Source: Mycobacterium kansasii ATCC 12478
Lineage (GTDB): Bacteria; Actinomycetota; Actinomycetes; Mycobacteriales; Mycobacteriaceae
Length of the DNA stretch: 64,000 nucleotides
Reading direction: 5' to 3'
NCBI RefSeq assembly: GCF_000157895.3
Contig: NC_022663.1
Span: forward strand, 868,001-932,000
Shown: in pieces, positions 8,996 through 17,087 of the stretch
Layout of the letters: every line of letters begins with the position of its first letter
Numbering within the stretch: position 1 is the stretch's first letter
Notes under the pieces: generated by a model
The model's database searches: none
Told to the model about the DNA's origin: nothing
The model's input: the letters and a program-made list of their open reading frames with translations, nothing else
Program-made: the position numbers and the translations under genes

Positions 8996-9568
8996 GGATC
9001 AATCACGCGGGCCCCCAGGGCCGGAGGGCGGCTGCTGGAAGCCTGGGTCGTCTGATTCGGAATCACTCGCTTCCCAAGATGTTTGAGGTATTTCGAGGTG
9101 ACCGCACATCGGCGATAGCTAATCCGAGACCCGGCACACCACCGAACTAGGATGGCCGCTTGATGTCTGCGAATGCTTCCTTGGACGTGCAGGCACCCCT
9201 CTTTTAGCACCTCGATGCCCGCATCTTCGCTCCAACCTCTTGTCGCGGCCGGCGTTTTGGTCGGTGCACATGGAGCCATATCGAGTGTGCAGCAATGGCT
9301 TTGAGTGCGCGTTTAGGGCGGGAATGTCCACGATCGGACCGCCCTGACGGCACAGTCGGCGCCGCACGCGCACACTCGGCGCCGTACGCGCACACTCGGC
9401 GCCGCACGCGCCGACGGACGCTGACACCGTTGCCCCAAAATACCCCGTCAGCGCCAACCCCGACCAGTTCACAGTGACACCCCAAGGTGCGCAATGGCTC
9501 TCGCATTCAAAGGCGGGCAAGACCAACAACTCCCAGTAATAGGTGTGATTGCTTTTTCTCGACAGCTG
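8996..9568 (+). other. Gene-free stretch with a 20-bp tandem repeat
   Basis: 573 bases between the end of the OsmC operon and the end of vapC. Short open frames exist on both strands but none shows family motifs. The only clear structure is the three-copy tandem repeat at 9351-9410. No promoter or RNA could be assigned. Confidence 0.5.
9351..9410 (+). repeat. Three tandem copies of a 20-bp unit
   Basis: Three back-to-back copies of CACACTCGGCGCCGCACGCG: copy 1 has one change (G for C at position 5) and copy 2 one change (T for C at position 15). The unit contains the palindromic core GGCGCC. Copy number at such short repeats is often variable between strains. Confidence 0.9.
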
Positions 9569-9976
9569 TCAGCAGTCGCTGATTGCGCTGACGACCTCGA
9601 TTTCGCAATGGGTGCCTGAAGCACGTGAAAGACGTGCATCGGCGGTGACCAGCACGATGTCGAGAGCCTCGGCCAGCGCAACATACGCCGCATCGTAGGC
9701 CGTAAGGACATGCTGCAGTTCCCATACCCGGTGGAGCAATGGCTGATGCGAGGACCGACGAAGCGGCAGATTCGTCAGGTCTGCCACCGCGCTTGCGGCC
9801 CGTCGGGCCGGCATACGTTTCGCCGCGACCTGGCGGCGCCATACCGAGACCACCTCGAGGTCGATGAGTTCGGGAGCAGCCAAAGTCTCATCGGCCAAAC
9901 GTTCCCGCGCAAGCCGGCCGTCTGATGCGTCATCACCCAGCGCTACGGCCAGCACGCTCGCATCAACGACGATCAC
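9569..9976 (-). CDS. vapC: VapC-type PIN-domain ribonuclease toxin
   Basis: A 135-residue PIN-domain protein. It starts VIVVDASVLAVAL with the first catalytic Asp at residue 5; the other acidic residues lie in PELIDLEV, TAYDAAYVALAE and VTADARL, matching the four-acid PIN site that cuts RNA with Mg2+. The GTG at 9976 was chosen because the PIN fold begins there and because it overlaps the antitoxin gene by 14 bases, the normal vapBC arrangement. Longer in-frame upstream sequence only re-reads vapB. The gene looks intact. Confidence 0.92.
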   Translation of the reverse strand: MIVVDASVLAVALGDDASDGRLARERLADETLAAPELIDLEVVSVWRRQVAAKRMPARRAASAVADLTNLPLRRSSHQPLLHRVWELQHVLTAYDAAYVALAEALDIVLVTADARLSRASGTHCEIEVVSAISDC

Positions 9977-10193
9977 GATCCGCCCGGACGTCGCCGACGG
10001 CAGATCTGAAAGACACGCGGCCACCACGGCGGGTGGCGACGCGGTCGAATACCTCATCCAGCGTGGGTTGATTCGCCTCGGCGATGAGACGACTTCGAAG
10101 GTATTCCTGTAAGGATTGATGTGCGCGTGCGGCTCGCTGCCGCAGAACTCGGTGGGTGTCCTCCGGAACGTCTTTGATCTGCACACTAGGCAT
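9963..10193 (-). CDS. vapB: VapB-type antitoxin (FitA-like ribbon-helix-helix)
   Basis: A 76-residue antitoxin. The N-terminal ribbon-helix-helix (MPSVQIKDVPEDTHRVLRQRA) resembles FitA/VapB DNA-binding domains; the C-terminal part (residues about 45-76) would wrap the toxin. A perfect palindrome lies just upstream of its ATG, fitting autorepression by the VapBC complex. The gene overlaps vapC and is preceded by a decayed ORF whose last codons run into the operator. Confidence 0.92.
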   Translation of the reverse strand: MPSVQIKDVPEDTHRVLRQRAARAHQSLQEYLRSRLIAEANQPTLDEVFDRVATRRGGRVSFRSAVGDVRADRDRR

Positions 10194-10683
10194 GGCGCCA
10201 TTCTGGCGCTACTAGCGCCAGAATGCAAGTAGCACGGTGTCTGACTCGCATGCCGAAGTGCGTGCGCCGCAATGTCGCAACGGCTGCCGGGGGCCCCGAG
10301 ACGTCGACCTGTGCTGCCACTTGGCGCCCAAAGACATACAAGAGCAGCTCCCCCGGCGGGCCGCTGAGCCGCGCCGCAGGTTCACCCGGCCGAACCCGAA
10401 CCACCCCGCCGGCCCCGGCCCACTCGACCTCCAGCCCACAACCGCGCAGCCGCCGACTCAGATTGCGCGCCCCGCGGCGAACGTTCCGCCTTAACGCGGC
10501 ATCCATTGCGGGCGTTAGGCTTCGGGGTGCCCAAGCGTGCGCGCCATTGTCGGTACCGGCCATCCCGGCTGAGGCTTGCAGCACGCCGGCCAACCGGGTG
10601 ACTGCCGCAGCCGCCTCGTCGTGGAGTTGCCGCCACGCGGCGGCAGCCTGTTTAATTACCTGCGGATCAACGTCTTGGGTCAT
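10186..10683 (-). pseudogene. Chimeric ORF: WXG100-like leader fused to the C-terminal part of a TIGR03085-type protein
   Basis: This 165-codon frame joins two unrelated pieces. Residues 1-52 (DPQVIKQAAAAWRQLHDE... ending AGMAGTDNGAHAWA) look like the N-terminal helical leader of WXG100/ESX-linked polymorphic-toxin proteins. Residues about 60-143 (PGEPAARLSGPPGELLLYVFGRQ...VATLRRTHFGM) match the C-terminus of mycobacterial TIGR03085/maleylpyruvate-isomerase-fold proteins. The last 20 residues run through the vapBC operator and are not family sequence. The missing N-terminal half of the TIGR03085 gene lies about 1 kb upstream at 11203-11425. A deletion-fusion is the simplest explanation. Confidence 0.65.
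10199..10225. promoter_or_regulatory. vapBC operator palindrome
   Basis: CATTCTGGCGCT, 3-bp spacer ACT, then the exact reverse complement AGCGCCAGAATG: a perfect 12-bp inverted repeat ending 6 bp upstream of the vapB start. This is the expected place for the ribbon-helix-helix antitoxin to bind. Confidence 0.85.
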
Positions 10684-11000
10684 GTCTCATCCGGTGATCA
10701 GCTCGAACAGTTCACTGTGGTAACGATTACCGCGTCAGCGGTCTGGCCTAACCACGCCACGCCCCCGCGTTGGGCCGTAACGTCGATTCACTGGACCATG
10801 GATCCCCGGCGGCAACGACCAACAGGCTTAACCATCAAGTCACGCACCTGTACCACAAGTCGGTTGGCATTCCCCGCGACCCACATCCTAGTTTTAACTG
10901 CGGGACATTAACGCCAAGCCCGGAGGTCGCGCCAGGTCCGGTCGGGAAAATCCCCACAACGTGGGCCTGTCGTCGCACTAATTCAGGAGGCTCCGATCCC
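10684..11000 (+). other. Intergenic stretch without recognised content
   Basis: Lies between the chimeric ORF and repeat copy 1. Open frames are short on both strands and show no motif. It probably separates two halves of a rearranged TIGR03085 gene. Confidence 0.4.
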
Positions 11001-11204
11001 TCGACTGCACCCGCTGCTGGCGAATGACGGCGCAGTTTCGTGATAGCGCAGGTAGCTGGCAGGCCGCAACCAGTCGGCGCGGGAACTCCATCACGACTGA
11101 CACCGCCGCACGCACTGGACCGCAACGCCTTGGTTACCTTTTCGATTGCATGGCGCAAACGGCATCCACCCCGGCGAGTCTTGTTAGCAGACAACATGAT
11201 CCAA
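11001..11204 (+). repeat. ~200-bp dispersed repeat, copy 1
   Basis: This stretch aligns by eye with 12432-12627 in the same orientation. Shared blocks include ACTGCACCC near the left end, GGCGCAGTT and GTGATAGCG shortly after, CGACTG(A/G)CACCGCC in the middle and TAGCAGACAA(C/G)ATGATC at the right end; between the blocks the copies have diverged and differ by small indels. The right end abuts the broken reading frame of the TIGR03085 relic. No transposase is encoded. It could be a small non-autonomous element or a duplicated upstream region. Confidence 0.6.
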
Positions 11205-11425
11205 TCCTCAGCCAATCCGGCCCGGCGCCCCTCGGCGAATCGCTGGAACGGACCAGGCAGCACAATTCACACGCCGGCCGCCAGATCGCGCTCGCGCAAT
11301 ACGATGTGGGCGGCCAGATCGTGAGCGGTCCAGCCCTCGAGCAAGGTGGGAACACTGGGCCCCAGCTCGTCGAAAAGGTCGCAAAGTTCCAGGCGCTCCT
11401 GCATGTCCAACGACACATCGGCCAT
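11203..11425 (-). pseudogene. 5' part of a TIGR03085/maleylpyruvate isomerase-fold gene, interrupted
   Basis: From the ATG at 11425 the frame reads MADVSLDMQERLELCDLF, then LGPSVPTLLEGWTAHDLAAH, the usual N-terminus of this mycobacterial family (CEGWTAHDLAAHLVVRERDP). It is stopped by TGA at 11267-11269 after ERDLAAGV, then continues in the same frame with the family sequence IVLPGPFQRFAEGRR until about 11203, where repeat copy 1 begins. The remaining C-terminus appears to be the second half of the chimeric ORF at 10186-10683. So the gene has a nonsense change plus a rearrangement. Confidence 0.75.
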
Positions 11426-11467
11426 ACGGTCGGAGTCTACGAGCAATGCCCGGCGAGTAACCCGTCG

Positions 11468-12417
11468 CTACGCGTCCCAATATCGCCGCCGTCGCGAGGC
11501 GGGCTGATAGTTCGGGCCCGCGGTCTCGTCCACTCGCTGCAACAGCAGTTCACACGGAGGCTCGAACTGCTCGGCGAACCTGATCGCGGCGGCTTCTCCG
11601 AGCATCTGCCACGGCTGGGTGGTCAGCTCGTCAGTTCTGCGTTCAACGGCTTCGCGGAGATCGAGGCCCGGCTGCGGAACCGTTTCTGCGGCCGCCAATC
11701 CCTTGGCACGCAAACGTTCCCAACCCGCCCAGAGGTCGTCGGCCGACGTGCCTCGCGACATCCCCAGCCAGTCTTTCTCGTAGCCTAGCCACGCGTTGTG
11801 CAGAATCGACGCCTCGGCATGGGTCAGGCCAGCAGCCGTGAGGACCGCTCAGTGAGTGTCACCCCGCCACTCCCGCAGGCAGTTGACCGCATGCCAGCCC
11901 GACAGCAACGGATCATCCGGACGCGGCATGTCCAGGTGCGCCGCGAAAAACACCCGCCCCATCCGGGGTAAGGCTTCCACACGGGCCAAAGCCCGGGACC
12001 CAGCTCTTCCAGGGACGCCACGATATCCGGGGCGTAGGCGCGAAGCCCTGCCACGACCGCCTCGTCACGAGCGCGCCAGAAGTCCAGGAACGACCGTCCG
12101 GACCGCGCAACCGCCGGGAATAGGACACGTAGCGCCAGCGGCGAGATCGAGCCGAAAGCGGCAATCACCGCCTCGGGGCCCGCGGGCGCGAGCGGCGCGG
12201 CGCGTGCCGCCAGGTATCCGGCGGCTTGGTAGCCCGGACCGGCGGCCAGATAATCCGGCAATCCGAGGGCTTCATACCGTGCGACAGCGCCCGGATCCCA
12301 GAAGATCCAGCCCACCGCGGTTTGGACGGAACGCGCGTTGCGTGCGGTGATAGCGGGCCAGTCGGGTCCGTTCGGTGGACCGACCGGGATCCAGAGCGGC
12401 AGTTCGCTCGACGCCAT
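11468..12417 (-). pseudogene. SCO6745-family protein gene, frameshifted and with an internal stop
   Basis: The first 150 or so codons from the ATG at 12417 are open and read like SCO6745-family helical proteins (ARYEALGLPDYLAAGPGYQAAGYLAARAAPL). Near 11950-11960, in GGGGCGGG/TTTTT runs, the frame breaks by one missing base. The other frame resumes the family sequence (VFFAAHLDMPRPDDPLLSGW), then hits one TGA where tryptophan is expected, just after THR-like residues RGDTH, and continues AVLTAAGLTHAEASILHNAW through LREAVERRTDEL to TAG at 11468. Both lesions are single-base events, so inactivation looks recent or, for the frameshift, possibly a sequencing error. Confidence 0.75.
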
Positions 12418-12431
12418 CGACGTCTCGTCCC

Positions 12432-12627
12432 TTTACTGCACCCTTTGAACTGAATGTCCCCGGCGCAGTTCAGTGATAGCGGACAATGCTGGCAGACCCC
12501 TGCCAGTCTGCTGGGGAATACCTTACGACTGGCACCGCCGAACCCGGATCGCATCGCCTTGCCCTGCTGACAATTTCGACGACAGGGAGCGATTCAATTG
12601 CGAATCATGCTAGCAGACAAGATGATC
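12432..12627 (+). repeat. ~200-bp dispersed repeat, copy 2
   Basis: Direct-orientation partner of 11001-11204. It starts 15 bp upstream of the ATG of the SCO6745-family pseudogene and ends near 12627 with TGCTAGCAGACAAGATGATC. The two copies bracket the SCO6745 and TIGR03085 relics. Confidence 0.6.
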
Positions 12628-12912
12628 GAGCCGCGCATTCCCGGCTCGGACTCGCGCCGCTCACAACCAAACGATGTGACCTCACAACATGAAGGTCCCT
12701 ACCGGCACCACAGCCGGTGGCGCAACATCGATGTCATGACCCGTGGGTCCGGTGAAGTACCTTCGGGTACCTGCCGCTGACCAACATCATCGTTGATGTC
12801 GCAGGCCGGTCCGATGGCCGCCCACCGTCGACTCCCGCCGGAAGGGACACAACCGCCAAAGCGCAGCGCGCAACGGCGATCCGGATCGCCAATGTTCGCG
12901 AAGGAGTATGCC
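12628..12912 (+). promoter_or_regulatory. sirA upstream/leader region with two hairpins
   Basis: Upstream of sirA. Two exact short hairpins are present: GTACC-TTCG-GGTAC at 12757-12770 (UUCG tetraloop) and ACATCA-TCGT-TGATGT at 12784-12799. Sulfur-assimilation genes are often controlled through their leaders, but the sequence does not match any riboswitch consensus I know, so regulation is only a possibility. Confidence 0.35.
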
Positions 12913-14583
12913 ATGACCACAGCAGCCCGTCCCGCCAAGACTCGTAACGAAGGCCAGTGGGCACTAGGACAGCGTGAGCCCCTCAACGACGCGGAACAGT
13001 TCAAGCAAGAGGACGCGCCGCTGAATGTCCGCGACCGAATCCTGAACGTCTATGCCAAGCAAGGTTTCGACAGCATCGAAAAATCCGACCTGCGTGGCCG
13101 CTTCCGTTGGATGGGCCTCTACACCCAACGTGAACAGGGTTACGACGGCACCTGGACCGGTGAGGAAAACACCGACACCATCGAGGCCAAATATTTCATG
13201 ATGCGGGTGCGCTCCGACGGCAAGCCGATGTCGGCCGCCACGGTGCGCGCCCTGGGCCAAATCTCGACCGACTTCGCCCGTGACACCGCCGACATCGGCG
13301 ACCGGGAGAACGTCCAATTCCATTGGATCCGAATCGAAGACGTCCCCGAGATCTGGGACCGGCTGGCGTCGGTCGGTCTGACCACCACCGAGGCCTGCGG
13401 CGACTGCCCGCGCGCCATCCACGGTTCACCGCTGGCCGGCGACTCGGTCGACGAAATCCTCGACCCCTCGCCGGCGATCGACGAAATCCTGCGGCGCTTC
13501 ATGAACAATCCCGAATATGCCAATCTGCCGCGCAAGTACAAGAGCGCGATCTCGGGCCTGCAGGACGTCTCCCACGAAACCCACGACGTCGCCTTCATCG
13601 GCGTCAACCATCCTGAGCACGGCCCGGGGATGGACCTGTGGGTCGGCGGCGGCCTGTCGACCAACCCGATGCTGGCCCAACGAGTCGGCGTGTGGGTTCC
13701 GCTCGACGAAGTTCCCGACGTCTGGGAAGCGGTCACCAAGCTGTTCCGTGACTACGGCTACCGGCGGCTGCGCGCCAAGGCCCGGTTGAAGTTCCTGGTC
13801 AAGGACTGGGGTGTGGCCAAGTTCCGCGAGATCCTGGAAACCGAGTATCTGCAGCGGCGGTTGATCGACGGCCCGGCCCCGGAGCCGGTCAAGCACCCGA
13901 TCGACCACGTCGGGGTGCAGCGGCTCAAGAATGGGCTCAACGCCGTCGGGGTCGCCCCCATCGCCGGCCGGGTATCGGGAACCATCCTGTGCAAGGTGGC
14001 CGACCTCATGGAAAAGGTCGGTTCGGAACGCGCCCGGTTCACCCCTTATCAGAAACTGGTCATCCTCGACGTCGCCGACGACAAAGTCGACGAACTGGTG
14101 GCAGGTCTGGATGCCATCGGTCTGCCGTCGCGTCCGTCGGCGTGGCGCAAGAACATGATGGCGTGCACCGGTATCGAGTTCTGCAAGCTGTCGTTCGCCG
14201 AAACCCGGGTAAGGGCACAGTCTTTGGTGCCGGAGCTGGAAAGCCGTCTGGCCGACATCAATACCAACCTGGACGTGCCGATCACCATCAACGTCAACGG
14301 ATGCCCGAACTCGTGCGCCCGAATTCAGGTCGCTGATATCGGTTTCAAAGGCCAAATGGTCGACGACGGGGACGGCAAACCGGTCGAGGGGTTCCAGGTC
14401 CACCTCGGCGGCGGCCTCGGGGAAGACAGCGGATTCGGCCGGAAACTGCGCCAGCACAAGGTCACCAGCGACGAACTGGGCGACTACATCGATCGGGTGG
14501 TCCGCAACTTCGTCAAGCAACGCCACGACGGCGAACGGTTCGCAACCTGGGCGCTGCGGGCCGAGGAGGCCGACCTTCGATAA
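12913..14583 (+). CDS. sirA: Ferredoxin-dependent assimilatory sulfite reductase (SirA/NirA)
   Basis: A 556-residue siroheme/[4Fe-4S] reductase that converts sulfite to sulfide with six electrons from ferredoxin, close in length to the M. tuberculosis Rv2391 protein. The cluster/siroheme cysteines are visible as CX5C at 418 and 424 (ACTGIEFCKL) and CX3C at 464 and 468 (NGCPNSCA). The nitrite/sulfite reductase half-domains flank these. The ATG at 12913 has AAGGAG 6 bp upstream; a longer upstream frame lacks a ribosome-binding site. cysH follows after 30 bp and che1 overlaps cysH, so the three form an operon. Confidence 0.96.
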   Translation: MTTAARPAKTRNEGQWALGQREPLNDAEQFKQEDAPLNVRDRILNVYAKQGFDSIEKSDLRGRFRWMGLYTQREQGYDGTWTGEENTDTIEAKYFMMRVRSDGKPMSAATVRALGQISTDFARDTADIGDRENVQFHWIRIEDVPEIWDRLASVGLTTTEACGDCPRAIHGSPLAGDSVDEILDPSPAIDEILRRFMNNPEYANLPRKYKSAISGLQDVSHETHDVAFIGVNHPEHGPGMDLWVGGGLSTNPMLAQRVGVWVPLDEVPDVWEAVTKLFRDYGYRRLRAKARLKFLVKDWGVAKFREILETEYLQRRLIDGPAPEPVKHPIDHVGVQRLKNGLNAVGVAPIAGRVSGTILCKVADLMEKVGSERARFTPYQKLVILDVADDKVDELVAGLDAIGLPSRPSAWRKNMMACTGIEFCKLSFAETRVRAQSLVPELESRLADINTNLDVPITINVNGCPNSCARIQVADIGFKGQMVDDGDGKPVEGFQVHLGGGLGEDSGFGRKLRQHKVTSDELGDYIDRVVRNFVKQRHDGERFATWALRAEEADLR

Positions 14584-14613
14584 GTCCACCCGAAACGAGC
14601 GGAGGACGACGAG

Positions 14614-15342
14614 ATGAGTTATACCGAGGCGCAGCTACGTGAATTGGCTGCCCGTGGTGCCGACGAGCTGGACGGTGCCAGCGCCACCGACCTGTTGCGT
14701 TGGACCGACGCCCATTTCGGCGGCGTCAACGGCCCCCGGGGCTGGGCCACCTGCAACTACGTGGTCGCCTCCAACATGCAAGAAGCCGTGTTGGTCGACC
14801 TGGCCTCCAAAGTGCGCCCGGGCGTGCCGGTGATCTTCCTCGACACCGGCTATCACTTCGCCGAAACCCTCGGCACCCGGGATGCAGTCGAATCCGTCTA
14901 TGACATCCGGGTTCTCAACGTCACCCCCGAACACACGGTGGCCGAGCAGGACGAGCTGCTCGGCAAGGACCTGTTCGCCCGCAACCCCACCGAGTGCTGC
15001 CGGCTGCGCAAGGTCGTCCCGCTTACCAAGGCGCTGCGAGGGTATTCAGCCTGGGTCACCGGCATCCGCCGAGTGGAGGCGCCCACCCGCGCCAACGCCC
15101 CGCTGATCAGCTTCGACGAGGCGTTCGGACTGGTGAAGGTCAACCCGCTGGCCACCTGGACCGACGAGGACGTGGAGACCTACATCCAGCAGAACAACGT
15201 CCTGGTCAACCCGCTCGTTGACGAGGGCTACCCGTCGATCGGCTGCGCCCCGTGTACAACCAAACCGGCCGCCGGCGCCGACCCGCGCAGTGGGCGCTGG
15301 CAGGGGCTGGCCAAGACCGAATGCGGGTTGCACGCCTCATGA
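14614..15342 (+). CDS. cysH: Adenylylsulfate (APS) reductase CysH
   Basis: A 242-residue APS reductase that reduces adenosine 5'-phosphosulfate to sulfite using thioredoxin. It is the bacterial iron-sulfur form: the cluster ligands are CC at residues 128-129 (ECCRLRKV) and CAPC at 211-214, and the catalytic cysteine is C237 in the C-terminal ECGLH. It supplies sulfite to SirA encoded just upstream. Its stop overlaps the start of che1 by 4 bases (ATGA). Confidence 0.96.
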   Translation: MSYTEAQLRELAARGADELDGASATDLLRWTDAHFGGVNGPRGWATCNYVVASNMQEAVLVDLASKVRPGVPVIFLDTGYHFAETLGTRDAVESVYDIRVLNVTPEHTVAEQDELLGKDLFARNPTECCRLRKVVPLTKALRGYSAWVTGIRRVEAPTRANAPLISFDEAFGLVKVNPLATWTDEDVETYIQQNNVLVNPLVDEGYPSIGCAPCTTKPAAGADPRSGRWQGLAKTECGLHAS

Positions 15343-16055
15343 GCACATTGATCCTCACCGCGCACGGCAGCAAAGATCCGCGCTCGGCGGCCAACGCCCG
15401 AGCCGTCGCAGCCGAGCTCACCCGCATCCGGCCCGGACTCGACGTGCGGCCGGCCTTCTTGGAACTGGCCGAGCCGGCATTCATCGACGTGGTCGCCGGC
15501 TTGCCCAACGGCCGTCCGGCCGTCGTCACGCCCCTGCTGCTGGCCAGCGCCTACCACGCACGCCGAGACATCCCCGACCAGATAGCGCGTGCCGGCGCGC
15601 ACGGCGTCCGCCAGGCCGACGTGCTCGGCGAAGACGTTCGCTTGGTATCGGTATTGCGCGAACGCCTGGCAGAACTCGGCATTTCACCGCTCGACCGGGA
15701 CCTGGGTGTGGTAGTGGTAGCGATCGGCTCATCGAACACCGCAGCGAATGCGCGCACCGCGCAGGTGGCCGCCGCGCTGGCCGCCGGCACCCGCTGGGCC
15801 GGAGCCACCATCGCCTTTGCCACCCGGCCACAACCGTCGGTGGCCGACGCGGTCGCACGGTTACGGCGCCGCGGCGCCCGCCGCCTCGTCATCGCACCGT
15901 GGTTCCTGGCACCGGGGCTGATCACCGACCGGGTGTGGAACTACGCGCGCGACAACGGCATTCCGATGGCGCAACCGCTGGGGGCGCACCGACTGGTGGC
16001 CGAGACGCTCCTCGACCGCTACGACCAGGCGCTGGCCCACCACGCCGCGGCCTAG
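15339..16055 (+). CDS. che1: Sirohydrochlorin chelatase (Che1/CbiX-like)
   Basis: A 238-residue class II chelatase (HemH/CbiX fold) that should insert Fe2+ into sirohydrochlorin to make siroheme for SirA. The N-terminal half has LILTAHGSKDPRS, with the metal-binding histidine, and the C-terminal half repeats the fold (VVVAIGSSNTAANART), as in long CbiX proteins. It matches the arrangement nirA-cysH-che1 of M. tuberculosis (Rv2391-Rv2393). The ATG overlaps the cysH stop, giving translational coupling. Confidence 0.92.
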   Translation: MSTLILTAHGSKDPRSAANARAVAAELTRIRPGLDVRPAFLELAEPAFIDVVAGLPNGRPAVVTPLLLASAYHARRDIPDQIARAGAHGVRQADVLGEDVRLVSVLRERLAELGISPLDRDLGVVVVAIGSSNTAANARTAQVAAALAAGTRWAGATIAFATRPQPSVADAVARLRRRGARRLVIAPWFLAPGLITDRVWNYARDNGIPMAQPLGAHRLVAETLLDRYDQALAHHAAA

Positions 16056-16063
16056 CTCCGTTG

Positions 16064-17011
16064 CTAGCCGGAGCGGATATGGCTGAGGAGCTCCCGGATG
16101 GCTCCAGCGGGCGGGGTGCGCCCGCCCACCCAGATGGCCCGAAACTGGCGCCGCAGATCCAATTCCGGGACCGGGACCGCGCTCAATCGGCCTACTGCGA
16201 GGTCGTCGGCAACTGCCAGCCGGCTCATGGCCGCCGGCCCGGCGCCGGCCAGCACCGCGGCCCGCATGGCCGCGGCGGAGGATAATTCGAGCACCGGCGA
16301 CGCTTGGCGCACATCGTCGCCCAGCACCTGACGCAGCGCAACCGTCAGCGAATCGCGGATGCCCGAACGGGGTTCGCGGGTAACCAACGGTGTTTGCGCG
16401 AGTTCACCGGCACTCACCGGGTGTGCTCGCCGAGTCCACTTGTGACCTGGCGGCACAACGATCACCAGCTCGTCATGGCCCACCACACAGCTGCCCAAAC
16501 CCTTTGGCGGCCCGGGGTTTTCGACGAATCCGAGATCGGCGGCGCCGCCGCGCACCGCGGCGATGGCGTGCTCGCTGTTGGTAGCCGTCAAGATCACCTG
16601 GGGGGCGCTGTCGCCGCGCCGCCTGGCCGCGTCCTGTAACGACAGCAGCCAGTGCGGCATCAGCTGTTCGGCGATCGTCTGGCTGGCCACCACCTTGATC
16701 CGCTCGCGCCCCTCCTTGCGCAGGGCACCCAGACCGGCATCGACCTCGCTCGCGACGTCAAGTAAGCGCGCAGCCCACTCGGCGACGACCACGCCGGCCG
16801 GGGTGAGTTGTGAGCCGCGGGTGGTTCGGGCGGCAAGCGTCACGCCGACCTGGGCTTCCATCGCCGCGAGGCGTTTTGACACGGCTTGCTGGGTCAAGCC
16901 CAGTTCGCGGGCGGCACCGCCGAGGCTGCCGGTCTGCGCGATCGCCAGAAAGATCTCGAACGAAGCGAGTTCGGGCATGCGGGAACTGAGCGGCATGGTT
17001 GATGAAACCAC
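16064..17011 (-). CDS. LysR family transcriptional regulator
   Basis: A 315-residue LysR regulator. The winged HTH is at about residues 14-70 (FEIFLAIAQTGSLGGAARELGLTQQAVSKRLAAMEAQVG) followed by a periplasmic-binding-protein-like effector domain. It is convergent with the sirA-cysH-che1 operon (8 bp apart) and divergent from fprA-fdxC (76 bp between starts), so it may sense a sulfur signal and control the electron-transfer genes, in the manner of CysB/CbI; that link is inference. The GTG at 17011 gives the longest frame; ATGs at 16996 and 16978 are alternatives and none has a clear ribosome-binding site. Confidence 0.9.
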   Translation of the reverse strand: MVSSTMPLSSRMPELASFEIFLAIAQTGSLGGAARELGLTQQAVSKRLAAMEAQVGVTLAARTTRGSQLTPAGVVVAEWAARLLDVASEVDAGLGALRKEGRERIKVVASQTIAEQLMPHWLLSLQDAARRRGDSAPQVILTATNSEHAIAAVRGGAADLGFVENPGPPKGLGSCVVGHDELVIVVPPGHKWTRRAHPVSAGELAQTPLVTREPRSGIRDSLTVALRQVLGDDVRQASPVLELSSAAAMRAAVLAGAGPAAMSRLAVADDLAVGRLSAVPVPELDLRRQFRAIWVGGRTPPAGAIRELLSHIRSG

Positions 17012-17030
17012 GAAAACGGCGACACAACCA

Positions 17031-17045
17031 TTGTTTGTGACAACA
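17031..17045. promoter_or_regulatory. Candidate LysR-type operator between the LysR gene and fprA
   Basis: TGTT-TGTGAC-AACA at 17032-17045 is a dyad in the 76-bp divergent region and contains the T-N11-A pattern bound by many LysR proteins. Confidence 0.45.
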
Positions 17046-17087
17046 CAACATCGACACGTCTACCCCGGTCCGGCGGGGACGACAACC

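Noticed and set aside
9351..9410. CRISPR array
   Set aside because: Units are contiguous without spacers and only three in number; no cas genes nearby.
9119..9529. Possible 136-residue - strand gene downstream of the OsmC operon
   Set aside because: No motif, biased composition and it reads through the tandem repeat.
10835..11263. 142-residue - strand frame starting LPGPFQRF
   Set aside because: Its first 20 residues are the continuation of the TIGR03085 relic; after about 11203 it runs into the repeat and is not protein-like.
12628..12912. Known riboswitch (SAM, cobalamin) ahead of sirA
   Set aside because: Hairpins are present but the sequence does not match a class I could recognise, so only a generic leader is reported.
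13426..14589. 387-residue open frame opposite sirA
   Set aside because: Antisense to the conserved sulfite reductase; composition is Asp/Val/Gly rich as expected for a shadow frame.
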